Source: Dryocosmus kuriphilus
Taxonomy: Eukaryota; Arthropoda; Insecta; Hymenoptera; Cynipidae
Direction of reading: 5' to 3'
Assembly: GCA_038277395.1 (NCBI GenBank)
Contig: CM076195.1
Coordinates: 17,818,327-17,882,326 of the forward strand
DNA length: 64,000 nt
Part shown: positions 21,935-33,327 of the stretch, piece by piece
Numbering within the stretch: position 1 is the stretch's first letter
Layout of the letters: each line of letters opens with the position of its first letter
The notes under the pieces: model-generated
Seen by the model: the letters and a program-made list of their open reading frames with translations, nothing else
The model's database searches: none
What the model was told of the DNA's origin: nothing
Position numbers and translations under genes: made by a program

Positions 21935-22025
21935 CTTGCAACTAGTTTCGAAAGGTTATCTTTCGGTCAGGGAGATTAAAGGGAGGGTTTGATGATATTT
22001 AGATATAAGTGTGTAGTTACGAAAG

Positions 22026-22250
22026 GGGAAATAAGAAGCGAGAATATTTTGTAGAAATTATTGTCACTCAAAGGAAAATTGCTATCTAGTGTAAACACAG
22101 ATAAGAAGCAAGAATATTCAGAAGTAATTATTTCCACTCAAAGTGAAATCGATATCACGTGTAAACAGAGATAAGAAGCAAGAAAGCACAACAGTAATTA
22201 CTCTCTCAGGGCGAAATCGTTACAAAATGTAAACATAGATAATAAACACA
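22026..22250 (-). repeat. three-copy tandem repeat of about 75 bases in the Gypsy leader
   Basis: The + strand motif ATAAGAAGC(A/G)AGAA followed by TAATTATT(T/G)(T/C)CACTCA and GTGTAAACA is present three times between gag and the primer site. The rest of the leader (21935-22512) shows no other structure. Its function is unknown; leader repeats may affect packaging or translation, which is inference. Confidence 0.6.
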
Positions 22251-22512
22251 GTAAATGGGCACAATAGATATAAAATGTAAACACACGTTTTCAAATAAGT
22301 AATGCGGAGTGCCTGCCATTAAATTAATTTCTGAGACTCACAACTATATTCAATTTAGGAGAAAATAAATTGTTAAATAGATACTTGGGAAACGAACGAA
22401 CATCAACGAATTAACAAGTTCTTGAATATCAAGAATTTAAATCCAGGAATGAGCTTTTTAATATTTGAGAGACCATTTTATTTTAATTATTTATTTAATT
22501 ATTTATTTTAGT

Positions 22513-22530
22513 GCCCCACGTTGGGCGCCA
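22513..22530 (-). promoter_or_regulatory. tRNA-Lys primer binding site
   Basis: The element strand reads TGGCGCCCAACGTGGGGC two bases inside the 5' LTR. From my knowledge of Drosophila tRNA-Lys(CUU), whose 3' end is GCCCCACGTTGGGCG plus CCA, all 18 bases are complementary. This fixes the strand of the element and the inner edge of the 5' LTR at 22533. Confidence 0.85.
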
Positions 22531-22532
22531 TT

Positions 22533-25500
22533 TGTAACGCTGCTTTTTAGGTGGTCTCTGTAAATAGCGCACTAAGGACCCTAATCAAGATAAAGAAGGT
22601 TAAATTATCTAATTTAAAAATAACTCTTTTAAACATTGTCTAGATTTTAAATACAACAAATTGTTGGGCGCCAGTCCTTTCTTGGGACAAAGGTGGACCT
22701 CTTTTACCAAAGTGGGTGAAGGGCGATACAGATAAACGGAACCTACGTTCCAAAGGAAAAAGGTAAATTCACTAAACGCTAAGCGTTTCAGGCCAAAAGA
22801 TAAAGGTAACCTCACAAACTTTGGTCTAATGAACACACCTTAATTATTTAAACAAGCAATAATAAAAAAATGTAAAGAGGTATCAAAAGATGAGACAGAA
22901 AAAATGAAAAGGAACAAAACGAGAGATAACAAAATGTTATGTCCCACTAAGAGAAAATAATTATTACTTGAACTTGTTGTTATTTTCTTCTCAGTAGCCG
23001 GGAGGTCAAAATGCCAATTCTTATTATGTTTTGAAGAATTGATTTTATTTTGTTATTTCGTGCGAACCTTGCTTCTCTTTTTCTTCTGACTGAAGATGCC
23101 ATTGTTGAAATCAGCTTACCAATTTGGGGGATAGGTTTCAAAAATTCGAGCACAGTTTACCGAAACCAAAAAGAAAGTGTACCCTTTTGGGGATTTATTG
23201 TTAATACACTAATCCTTAGTTCTACCTAACACTACTACCTCCATTTCTCTAATTAGAAATAGGGCAGGCTCGTAAATTCTGGGTAAAGAGAGAAAGTTAA
23301 GGGGAAGGTACAAACTGTAATTTACCTGTAATTTGTATTTCACCCTTTTCTGCCTTCACCGTCCGGAGGTTCGAACGCTTCACTCTCCACATCTCTGTTC
23401 GTCTGTCCTTATCCGTTATCCTTTCTATCCTTGTCCGTTATCAAGTGCTCCTTTGATATTAACTTGATCTTTAATGCTCCCGATACCGTTTACTGGAGTA
23501 GAGTTTTATTAGAGAAATAAAACTCTCGTTTACTTGTCGGCAAAGAATCTCTTTTATGTCTACGTCCGTCTCGTATTCAGTTCTGTCCCGTCACCGTCGC
23601 AAAAACAATAAGAACGATGTAGCGGAGAGAAGAAACACTCGAAATACGAGGCCGAACCACGGTCGGGCAAGGGAAAAGCAGCGAAGTGCTTTTCCATCAA
23701 ACTTCTTGTCGATGCAAAGAAGAAGGAAGATCTGCCTCGAGAGATTTGAGTGTGATCGACTCGAAGGTTCGTATGCCTAGGTGAGGTAGGGCATTATTGC
23801 AAGCATTGCTAAATGTTATTGGTTGATCGTTGTCAAGCGACAATTTGGAAGTGGACTATGGAATGGAGCTATGTTGGGAATTGCTGACTTCTCAAAATTT
23901 CTACCTTTCATTAGGAGACTTAAAGACACCTTTGACTCTCTCTTTCCTTTATCTCTCTCTTTCCTTTTTTCACGAGCAACTTACGCTTAGCATTCAAAAA
24001 AAATGATTAATACATAAATATATATCGTAACGATTAGTCCTTCACTTACATGCTCAGCACTTTATTTCGAGCATCTAAGGCATCCAAGGGGTCTTGACAA
24101 TATACAAAATCTTAATTATAAGGTACAGCTCATAATTAAAACAGAAAAGCACAGATTATACGATAGTAGACTATTAGGGAAATCGCTACTCAAAAAGGTA
24201 GCAAAAAAAAGGAGATAATAATAGTAAATAACCTACGCAAAATTCTAGTTGTGGGTTGCAGTTCACAGCCAAAATAGAAAATTAAGGGAGGGCTCGCAAT
24301 TAAACAATTTTAGAGGGATAAAACATAGAGAAAATCGGATAACAAAATAATAAATAGATCGCTACTCAACAGGCCGCAAAAAATGAATAACAATCGTAAA
24401 CAATATACAAAACCGTAATCATGAAGAAAAATTCATAATTACAGTAGGAAATTAAGGAGGAGGGTTCGCAATTGAACGATTCCGAGGGGTCAAACAAAGA
24501 AATTGTAAGGTAATAAAACATTATGGAAATTTTTACGCAAAAGGTCGCCAAAGGGGGAAATAAAGGAATAAACGGTGTATACATGTAAAAAATCCTAACT
24601 GAGGGATAAATTTCGTAATTCAAATAGAAAATTACTAAAGGGTCCTAACCATAATAAACAATATAGGATAACATAAGCAATACTAGATAATACAAGATTG
24701 GAGAAAATCGTTGCTCCCGGGGTCGCAAATGGGAAATAGCAATAATGACAGTATATAACATAAAATTCAAGTAAAAGTTGAAGAAAAGGAGGGTTCTCAA
24801 TTTAAATTGTAAGACAAAGGGATGTTTCAATTTTGGGAGGATTCTCATTTTATTAATACAAGATAATGGGTATCATAATTTTAGGGGGGGGGGGGGGTAC
24901 TCAATTTAAGATATAAGATAAAGGGTATCGTAATTTTGGTGGGTGCTCAATTTAAAATATAAGATACAGGGACATCATAATATTGGAGGGTACTCAATTA
25001 AAATTAAAAGACCAAGGGTATCATAGTTTTAGAGGGTACTCATTTAAAAATATATAAGATACAGTTATTATAATTTTGGGTGGCACTCAATTAAAAATAT
25101 ACAAATGGACATAATAACTTTGGGTGGTACTTAATTAAAAATATATAAAGGGACACAATATTTTGGGTGGTACTCAATTAAAATTATATAAAGGGACATA
25201 ATACTTTGGGTGGTACTTAATTAAAAATATATAAAGGCAAGGGTGTCGTTATTGGGAGTCACAAGGGTGAGAACTAGGTCTCAAACAGGGTAAAAGATAT
25301 AAAGTCAAGGCATAATGATTTGGAGTCAAAATTATCAAAATTATGTCTCAAATCAAATAAAATTGCATAGATTCTCAAACAGGGTAGCAACATATTTTTG
25401 GGTCGAAAAGGTCGGAATTGGGCGTCTCAAACAAGATAAATAAAAAAGCATTGCAAATATTGCTTAAGGGTCCGGAAATACGTTTTCAAACTGAATCAAG

Positions 25501-27360
25501 TAAAAGGTTCTCGATAAAAGTAAGGGTGTCCTAGTTTTGGGGCCAAAAGTTGAAATTGGAGTCTCAAACAAGATGAATCTCTATTAAAACATCACGATTA
25601 TGGTTTAATGGTCAGGGGATATGTCATCAAGCTAAATTAAATAAAGGTTTCTCAAAAAAGTAAGGGTATCACAACATTTGGGTCAAAAGGTGGAAATTGG
25701 GGCGTTAAACAAGATAAATACAAAAGAAAAGACATTACGGTTATAGTTTAAGGGTCAGGGAATATGTCTTCAAGTTAAATTAAATAATGGGTTCTCAAAA
25801 AAGTAAGGGTATCACAACTTTTGGGTCAAAAGGTGGAAATTGGGGCCTTAAATAAGATAAATACAAAGGAAAAGACATCACGGTTATAGTTTAAGGGTCA
25901 GGGAATATGTCATCAATTTAAATTAAATAAAGGGTTCTCAAAAGTAAGGATATTATAATTTTGGGGTCAAAAGGTCGAAATTGGGATCTCAAACAAGGTA
26001 AATACAAAAGAAAACATCACGGTTATCAATTTGGCATTCGGCACTCTGGGTTATTATAAAAATTTACAAATACATATTGTCACTTGATCAATAAAATAAA
26101 TGATTTAGCTAAGGAGTTCAAAATAGTGAAAGAAAAGATACAAAGAATTGAATTAGTATAACCGCCTAGCTAAACCATTGAGGAATCTGAGTCCTACCTT
26201 TGACAACAGCTGGGAGACCTCGTATCGACACTTCGAGTTTACAAAACGTAAGAGAGCATCTTCCTGCTTACTACACAATAAATAGAACCGTAGGAATTTA
26301 CAAGATTGGGGAAGGGCTGGCACGCACAAACTTAGTTTCTATATTCACAACGATCAGGAGAAGGATAGCCGATGAGGTCCACTTCCGATTCTTCCGTTCC
26401 ATGTTCCTGCCCATCCTTCGCTAGTCCTTATCAGTCACCCTTGGGGAAGAGAGAGATTCCGAACTCCTCCGCACCAGAGTGAGTGAAAGGGTAGAACCGT
26501 ACCGTTCATTCTTTTCAGGGCTGGCTGTATCCTGATTCCATAGTGGAGAACGAGGAGCCCCCTTCTCCTTGCTGCAGACATGGAGTGGACTCTTCGATAC
26601 TTCCGACAAAAAAACAAGAGATGCCTGTCGATGGCAGAAACATTTATAGATAAATATTTTTAGACGAAATCACCTATCCTTCTATAGAAATTTGTAGTGA
26701 CCGCCTCGGTCAATCCTCACCTGGAACTTGCCTTGGATCTCAGATAACCAAAAGATAAAGATAAATATTTGTGGGCGAAATTACCTATTCTTGCACTGAA
26801 TTTTTATAGTAACCGCCTTGGTCAATCTTCACCAGGAACCTGCGTTGGATCTCAGATAACTAGAAGATAAAGATAAATATTTGTAGGCGAAATTACCTAT
26901 TCTTTTACAGAATTTTGTAGTAACTGCCTCGGTCGATCTTCATCAGGAACTTGCCTTGGGTCTCAGATAACCAAAAGATAAAATACTCCAGTTTATGTAG
27001 GGACTTGTGATACGAAGATATGCTGAAGGTGAAGATGGCGGTGGATCCAATCAGTCATTTTTGCAGGTGGAGGGAGCCTCTGCAACCCTTGCTCAAGACC
27101 GCGTAATCAAGAAATTATTGACAGAACAAAAAAAAAAGAAATTAAGACAGCCTTATATTCTTAAAATTAACGTATAATTCGTAAGATAAAATAACGGGAT
27201 AAATAAATAAAACATAGGATAAAATATAATCTTAAAACATAAACAAAATATAGGAGTGCTGAATTTTATACCCTCCGTGTGAACACGAGGGCTTTTGATA
27301 AAATAATAAAAATTGATTTTAATTTGGATTTGTGCGTTGCAGAAAATCTGCAACGTCACA
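22533..27360 (-). repeat. Gypsy 5' LTR, 4828 bases with internal insertions
   Basis: Shares ends and most blocks with the 3' LTR copies (TGTAACGCTGCTTTTT at 22533, CTGCAACGTCACA ending at 27360). It is longer because of an extra block at about 22736-22837, a replacement at about 22937-24085, and added array units at 24840-24960 and 25500-25900. In shared blocks it differs from the 3' LTR by a few percent by eye, far more than units A and B differ from each other. Array positions: about 24790-25235, 25400-26025 and 26645-26990. Confidence 0.75.
22937..24085. other. unrecognised block replacing part of the 5' LTR
   Basis: About 1.15 kb starting TTATGTCCCACTAAGAG takes the place of about 205 bases found in the 3' LTRs (7605-7810). 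It is more GC-rich than the LTR around it. I see no terminal inverted repeats, target duplication or convincing gene; the longest frame (23556-23780, + strand, 74 residues, basic) matches nothing I know. It may be the ancestral LTR sequence that the 3' copies lost, or an insertion. Confidence 0.4.
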
Positions 27361-27777
27361 CTATACAGAGAATGAGTTGATTTACTCTACTCTTGATTGT
27401 GCAGTATAGTTCTGTGATCCATATGGCTACGCTGTAAAATCATATAGGACGTGTGGCCGCGCAATAGAGTCTTACGGGTTTTATGGCTATTCACTAAGGA
27501 TGCGTGAAACTCATGCCTACGCAATTCTATGTTCTACGGCTGAAAACTATAGTCGTACAGAACATACAGCTGCGATAGATATTTATGTGAAAATTTGACT
27601 TCAAGATTAGTAGAACTGTCTTGCGCAGCTGTCAGCGTATACACAGAAAGCACCAGGCCGAGTATTAGTTCTTTCCGAGAAATTATAAGAACTGGGATAA
27701 AACTCCAAAACCGAAAAATTCGTCTTTGAGATCAAACAATGGAAACTTTCTCTTTATTTAGAACATATCATTGTTCA
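27361..27777. other. intron sequence right of the Gypsy element
   Basis: Begins with the CTAT target duplication. Between about 27420 and 27570 short phrases such as ATATGGCTACGC, TGTGGCCGCGC and ATGCCTACGCAAT recur loosely, suggesting a decayed tandem repeat. No gene is seen. Confidence 0.35.
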
Positions 27778-28020
27778 TCAATTAATAGCAGTAGGTATAA
27801 GGTAATTGTCTTTTACAATTAAATAGTTCAGTGTGCGAAAATCTACATAACCGATTTTGGCCATTTTTTTTTCTTTTAACAGATTTGACAACATTTTCTT
27901 CAAGCGTTCTTTTTTTGTGTACCCTATTCGACGAGAAAAACGATAAAACGGTGTGTGCTCTTTTACCAAGATGAATTTGTTATTTTTCTGCGTTAACATT
28001 GTGGTTTTTAGATCTCGCAC
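27778..28020 (-). pseudogene. internally deleted Gypsy reverse transcriptase fragment
   Basis: The minus-strand frame reads HTPFYRFSRRIGYTKKERLK, then MAKIGYVDFRTLNYLIVKDN and YLIPTAIN. These match the RT N-terminus (PFYxxxRRI) and the VDFRxLNxxTVKDxYPIP motif, but the PS/SPIVLVKKKDG block between them is missing. It is a short relic unrelated in frame to the large Gypsy element. Confidence 0.6.
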
Positions 28021-28199
28021 TAGTATTCCTAATTAACAACAAGATTAACATGCATATTCATATATAAACATTTTCAGTTTTTCATAAATAAACAATGGGA
28101 TCTTTAAAGGATTCTTACTTATCACAAAACGATTCTCAATTCGTTAATATTGATGTTTTTGTGGTCAAACTGATGGGCCTGCCGCATAGTGGGCCAGAA

Positions 28200-28620
28200 G
28201 ACACCCAAAAGTGGTGAAAATTCATTTTTAGCCAGTTTTTTCGTCGGATTTGTATAAAACTCGGTGTACGGGGGTTTTTGGGGTCGCTGAATTCGAATAT
28301 GACGTCAAAAATTGCAAATTAAAAACGGCGGATCCGGTGTGGCGGTCAATACATATGAAATGAATTCGAATTTAAAATTAAAACTTACGAATTAAAAATG
28401 TATCCAATATCGCAGGCAAAATTTAAAAAAAATATTATATGTATCTATATATGAAACTTGACTTAGTGGAGTTCTTTGGGTCACTGAATTCGAATTTTAC
28501 GTCAAAAGTTACCAATTTAAAATATCTGATCTGAAATGGAAGCCAAAATTTCAAAAATTTTACATGTTTGCAGCATGCTGAGAAAATTAACCATCGGCTA
28601 GTTCGGATCGAAGGGTTTTC
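28200..28620. repeat. fragment related to the long inverted repeats of 37390-40510
   Basis: Phrases such as GGGGTCGCTGAATTCGAATA and GGGTCACTGAATTCGAATTT followed by TACGTCAAAA...AATTTAAAA recur here twice and again in the arms of the element at 37390-40510 (GGGTCGCTGATTACGAATTT). I read this as a decayed solo arm or related MITE. The flanking sequence from 28640 to 29300 shows nothing recognisable. Confidence 0.4.
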
Positions 28621-29299
28621 GCATGCTTTTCGCAATTATGGCATAGACTTTACCACAGGAGGTTGTACAAAGCCATGATACCACCTCCGCAATTATAACA
28701 GAGAGGTTCAGGCTGTTTTTTATTAATGAGTTTTTTGGTAAACCTAAAATTTAAAAATGTCGACGAACTTTTTTTTAAAGTGACTAGGAAAAACTAAAAT
28801 CGGTGGGAAACTTTACATAAAAAAATAATTTCCTTTGCGTACAGTTTTATAAATAATAAAGATATTTTACACTAAATTTTGAAAATAATACTGTAAAAAT
28901 TAATACTTAACTATAAAACTTTTTATTGGTTTATGAGTTCAGTACAAATTATTTTACTTATTTTCGTCTAAGAATATCTTCTCAAATGTATTCCTTAATA
29001 TCGTTTTTTAGCAAATGATGTCCAAAGTTTAATCCTTCATACTGTGAGCTATTTTTAAATTAGTGTGTTTTGTTAACCTTAGGTGGTACTGCTACGGCGT
29101 CACCTCAGTCAGTTGATATCGGGACACGCACCTGAATACACGCCATGTATCGTTTGGTTTGAATAAATGTTTTTTTAAATATAAACATATCATAAATCAG
29201 AAGTGTGATGAAATCCTAAGTGCCTACAGTGAACCACGAAAGCTCGAGAGCAAAACACGAAAGCTCGAGAGCAAAAATTTTAGTTCCTGACGTAGAAAA

Positions 29300-29890
29300 C
29301 GGACGGGATGTAATTTTGGCTTTGTCCCATGCCTCGTGCTCGGTCGGGCTTTGAGTTTAGTGTGTTCCGAGTCTTCCAGATCTCAGAGACTTCGATTTTT
29401 CTCTGAATTGGATACGCGAAGTGTATGCGTGCAAAATTCTAAGTGTAGAATCAGTGTTCCTCTGAAAATCAGTGTCAGGGTCATTGGAATTCTCGATGCT
29501 TTGAATCCTGCAAAATTGCGGAATTGTCAGCGCCGATTTAGTGCGCGAAAAGAAGCACAGTGTGGCGCTGAAGTCAAAAGCGTTCTCAAAGTGAGTGCAG
29601 CTGACTTGTCGCCTGACAAGCGGAAGTGGCGACATCCTTCTGTTTTAATGCCAGTAAGATTTCCGACTATCGCGACACTCTTCTGTTTTGACTTAATCGA
29701 AACTTCGACCTATGTCGACATCCTTTTTGATGTTATTGGAACTTCCGACTATTTTGACATCCTTCCGTTTCGATGTCAGTGAATCTTCGGCCCCACCCGG
29801 TGTAACATTGCAGTGCAACTTTTAGTGATGCTTACCTTCTGAATAACCCTTCGTACTTGATCGTGAGTGAAAATTCTAAAAACTTCTGAG
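29300..29890. other. moderately GC-rich stretch before a Gypsy relic
   Basis: Sequence with less AT bias than its surroundings and repeated CGACATCCTT or GACATCCTT phrases (29630-29765). By position it could be the decayed leader or LTR of the + strand Gypsy relic that follows, but no LTR partner was found. The 148-residue open frame at 29336-29782 resembles nothing I know. Confidence 0.3.
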
Positions 29891-30890
29891 TGAAGCAACC
29901 TTCTGCCGCAGTGATATTTTTCGAGAAAAATGGGCGATGGAGACAGATCTTTTACAAACGTCACATTCGACGTCTGCAAGAGGCTGGCCCATTGGATAAA
30001 TGGCTAGAAGAAGCCAACATCATTCAAAATGATGAGGATGCTCGAGAAGATAACGATCGTGAAAGGATGCGGATCGATTCGCTCACAGCGAATGGGCAAC
30101 AACTGGTTGACGAACGTGAAGTCGAGTTTTTCTTCGTCGAGAACGAGAGTTTATGAGACGAGAGCTCGAACTTGCCGGACGCGAGGGTAACTAAAGAGGT
30201 AACTCCTACGTAACTCTCCAGTGAACAGCCAAGCTCAGCAATCACTACGTAATATAAACGTGAACACGATTAAGTATCTCATAATGCTAATAAATAGTTA
30301 CATTCCTAATCGGAGTTCATTGGAATGATAGTACCCAAGTTTCTGGTCGAACTAGGGAATATGTTTGACCATCGTCAAAAGAAACTAGACCTCCGTAAAA
30401 AATTCGAAAACGATACATGAAAAATTTCCAAATAATTCAATGAGCATTTCCATGAAAAAAAGTATTCAGGTGAACGCAGCTTCTGTCGACGAAGAAGATA
30501 TAATTGACTACTTAGTGGACGGTATATCGGATTCATCTCTTAGGAGTCAAGCACGGATTCAGTGCTTCGTGGAAAAGAAAGACCTACTTCAGGCCTTCGA
30601 GAAAATATCTCTGAAGGATGAGGCGAAGGCGGCTCAGGAGAATAAACGGAGCAAACCTTCTGCAAGCAGCAAGATCGAATCCGCTTCTGCTTCCGGTTCA
30701 AGTCGTCTAACAGTACGGTTCTACAACTGTACATACATAGTAAATTCGGACACTTGACAGCTGATTTCAAGCTGCCTGAAAGAGAAAAGGGCGCTTGTTT
30801 TAACTGCTTTCAAGTGGGACATAGTTACAAGGAATTTTCCAAAAGTGAGAAAAAATCAACGCAGATCAGCAACGTGGATCCCGAGTAAAT
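29891..30890 (+). pseudogene. Gypsy gag relic
   Basis: The central frame (30440-30757) reads VDEEDIIDYLVDGISDSSLR, then KKDLLQAFEKISLKDEAKAA and a Ser/Lys-rich part. The conserved DIIxYLVDGI motif marks the capsid end of insect Gypsy gags. Just after it, in another frame, come LGHLTADFKLPEREKGACFN and CFQVGHSYKEFSK, two zinc knuckles with Phe replacing their last Cys. The upstream part (29890-30430) is broken into several frames. Confidence 0.65.
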
Positions 30891-32516
30891 ACAACGTTAT
30901 GACTTAAAGAAAAAGTGGGCTTCCGAGATTGTGCGTTGACTATCGATATTTAAATAAATTACTTTTATGTGACAACTACCCGCTTCCCTTCTTATTGAAG
31001 ATGAATTAGAGAAGCTTTAGAACAGAAAATATTTTACTCTACTAGATCTTAAGGATGGTTTTCACCATATTCCAGTTACCAAAGACTCCATTAAATATAC
31101 AGCCTTTGTGATTCCGTTTGGGGGAATTCGGATATCTCAAAATGCCCTTCGACCTTAAGGTAGCTCCATCAAAATTCCAACCTTTCCTTAACACTGTACG
31201 AGGGCCTACCCAAAAGAAACCGAACTACTTTTGTACAAAGTTATTATTTTGATTTTTCTACAAAAAACATTTAATCTCCTTCAAAGTACTCTCCATTGGA
31301 GACAATACACTTATCTAATCTTTTATTCCATTGTTCGAAACATTTTTTAAATTCCTCTTTTGTGATGCTTGACAGCGCCTCCGTCGTTTTTTCCTTCACT
31401 TCAGCTACGTCCGCAAAACGCTTTCCTTTCATGTCCCTTTTCATTCGGGGGAATAAAAAAAAGTCACAGGGGGCTAAATCGGGTGAATAGGGTGGGTGAG
31501 GAACAGTGGCCATGCTATTTTTGGTCAAAAATCGGCGCACAGAAAGAGCTGTGTGAGCAGGGGCGTTGTCGTGGTGGAAAAACCAGTCCCCCGACTGCCA
31601 CAAATCAGGCCTTTTCCGTCGTAAACTGTTGCGCAATCTTTTCAAGACTTCCAGGTAAAATGCCTGATTAACTTCTTCGATGGTCCTTCGTCGATCTTCC
31701 AGGATGATTTCACGAATTTTTTCAACATTTTCGTCGGTTCGGGCCGTCGAAGGACGTCCAGAGCGAGGTTGATTGTCAATTGACATTTCCCCACTTTTTA
31801 AAACGAGAAAACCACTCGAACACTTGAGTTTTTCCCATAGCATCATCCTTGTAGGCCGTTTTTTAACATTTGAAGAGTTTCTGTGCCCGTTTTCCCGAGC
31901 AGGAAGCAAAACCTCACGTTGGCACGCTGATCACGAAAATCAACCATCACAAAAAACGACGAGCGCGCAAAGCAACAGTCACAAAAAAAATTACACACAC
32001 CAAATGCAACCTTACACAGTGATAGCAGTTGGCATACTAACTGGTGAAAAGTACCTCTACACGCACCTACCGGCAAAAACCCGGTACTACAACAACTCCG
32101 CTCCCCACAACATCAGTTCGGTTTCTTTTGGGTAGGCCCTCGTATTTTCCGAATTGATAAAGACAGGCGAAGTAGTTGCCTGTCTTAATTATATCATGAT
32201 CGCCAGTGAGACTTTGGAACAACACTTCTGCAAGTTAGAGAAAATTTTTTCGCTTATGGTTGAGGACAAACCGGAACTGAGAATTGGAAAATGTAAATTC
32301 CTACAATACTTTGGCGATAAAGTTTCGGAAAACGGCGTAGCACCTACGGAAGGAGGGACAGAGGCAGTAACTAATTTTCCAATTCTGCAAAACACACACG
32401 ATGTACAAAAATTCCTTGGCCTCTGCTCCTATTTCCGGAAGTTCATTGAAGGATTCTCCATTATTGCTAAACCACTTTATGACCTACTTCGAAAAACTAT
32501 GTATCGAAACAATTAA
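30891..32516 (+). pseudogene. Gypsy reverse transcriptase relic, split by a mariner insertion
   Basis: Left part (30930-31198): FTLLDLKDGFHHIPVTKDSI, KYTAFVIPFGG and, after a frame change, APSKFQPFLNTV. Right part (32143-32516): FSELIKTGEVVACLNYIMIA, then PELRIGKCKFLQ and DVQKFLGLCSYFRKFIEGFS. The two halves are contiguous in frame when the mariner and one TA are ignored. The active-site tetrad expected as YLDD reads CLNY here, so the enzyme is dead independently of the insertion. Protease is not visible, and gag runs almost directly into RT, so part of pol is deleted. Confidence 0.8.
31199..32142 (-). mobile_element. DD34D mariner with internal deletion (944 bases)
   Basis: Bounded by perfect 28-base inverted repeats that begin CGAGGGCCTACCCAAAAGAA, flanked by TA at 31197-31198 and 32143-32144. 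Read on the minus strand, the transposase begins near 32030 (RANVRFCFLLGKTGTETLQM) and changes frame. It continues from 31909 with SGEMSIDNQPRSGRPSTART, jumps at RRTIEE to VNQAFYLEVLKRLRNSLRRK, and ends at 31271. The region with the second helix-turn-helix part and first catalytic Asp is deleted. The second and third Asp remain (WFFHHDNAPAHT and DLAPCDFFLF, 34 residues between). It is a non-autonomous derivative, but the intact ends mean it could be mobilised in trans. Confidence 0.9.
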
Positions 32517-33327
32517 TATATTAGATCCTTGGTATGTTAAAAGCACGATTTTTTCTAAATCACATCAAGATATCATTGAAAAGGAATTCATAGAGAATTG
32601 AAGAGTTAATTCTTTTCTTATATCATCACCAGTATTTGATTCATCAGGAAATTTGGTACGAAAAAAAAATGTAATTTAATTTTTAATCCAGTTTTGTAAT
32701 ATGAATGGACACTGTCATGTAGGCAAATACATTGATGTTTATCAGTCTACATATTTGGCGTGGCTGAACACTGTTTCTGATGTATTGCTTCTACCATTTC
32801 GGGAACAGTCTTCTCTCTCACACCTTTTGCTTGTATAATTTTTCTCTTTGTGAATGTTGATGTAATTTTACAGAAATAATAAACCACTTAAGTGGGCCAT
32901 CTATATGGTTACTTACCTGGGTTTTTTCAATAAAGTGAAAAATAGTATGGGTTCATATTCGTCATCGTTCTTTCACAAGTATCATGTCCTTTCAAATCGT
33001 GCAAACAAACTGTCACCCATTCACTTCTCATCTTCCTGGTTTTGTTCAATCCTTTTATCATACCCATTATCATGAAAAGCGGCAGTTTGGCAATTGCTAT
33101 AGTTTATAAGCTAGCGTGTATTTCAGAACACATTAGGTAGCTTAAATTTTCCCAGTTTATAAGCTGACTTAAGCGTTCTTATTTTAAGCTAAACATCATT
33201 TAACCACTGAGAAAACCTCATTTTTGTTTTTCAAATGACTAATAGCCATTTCACATACATGCAAAAAGATTTTCTTGTCCTTAATCTATCCAGAATTATT
33301 GCATATATATCTTCTTCTTGATTGTAG
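32517..33327 (+). other. end of ASPP intron 3
   Basis: AT-rich intron sequence from the Gypsy relic to the acceptor TTCTTGATTGTAG at 33327. No gene or named repeat is visible. Confidence 0.5.

Larger units (their letters stand above)
7286..27360 (-). mobile_element. Ty3/Gypsy LTR retrotransposon, minus strand, with duplicated 3' LTR
   Basis: Boundaries come from LTR ends with TG..CA signatures (TGTAACGCT at 7286 and CGTCACA ending at 27360 on the + strand) and a matching 4-base flank, CTAT at 7282-7285 and 27361-27364, read as the target duplication. Reading on the minus strand: 5' LTR 27360-22533, tRNA-Lys primer site 22530-22513, repeat-bearing leader, gag, protease, reverse transcriptase, RNase H, integrase, an extra zinc-knuckle frame, purine tract, and 3' LTR. 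The 3' LTR region is present twice through the tandem duplication. Without the second unit the element would be about 15.6 kb. gag and pol carry several frameshifts and stops, so it is not autonomous now. Confidence 0.85.

Noticed and set aside
29336..29782. 148-residue + strand open frame
   Set aside because: No recognisable domain, and a competing minus-strand frame covers the same bases; probably noncoding retroelement leader.
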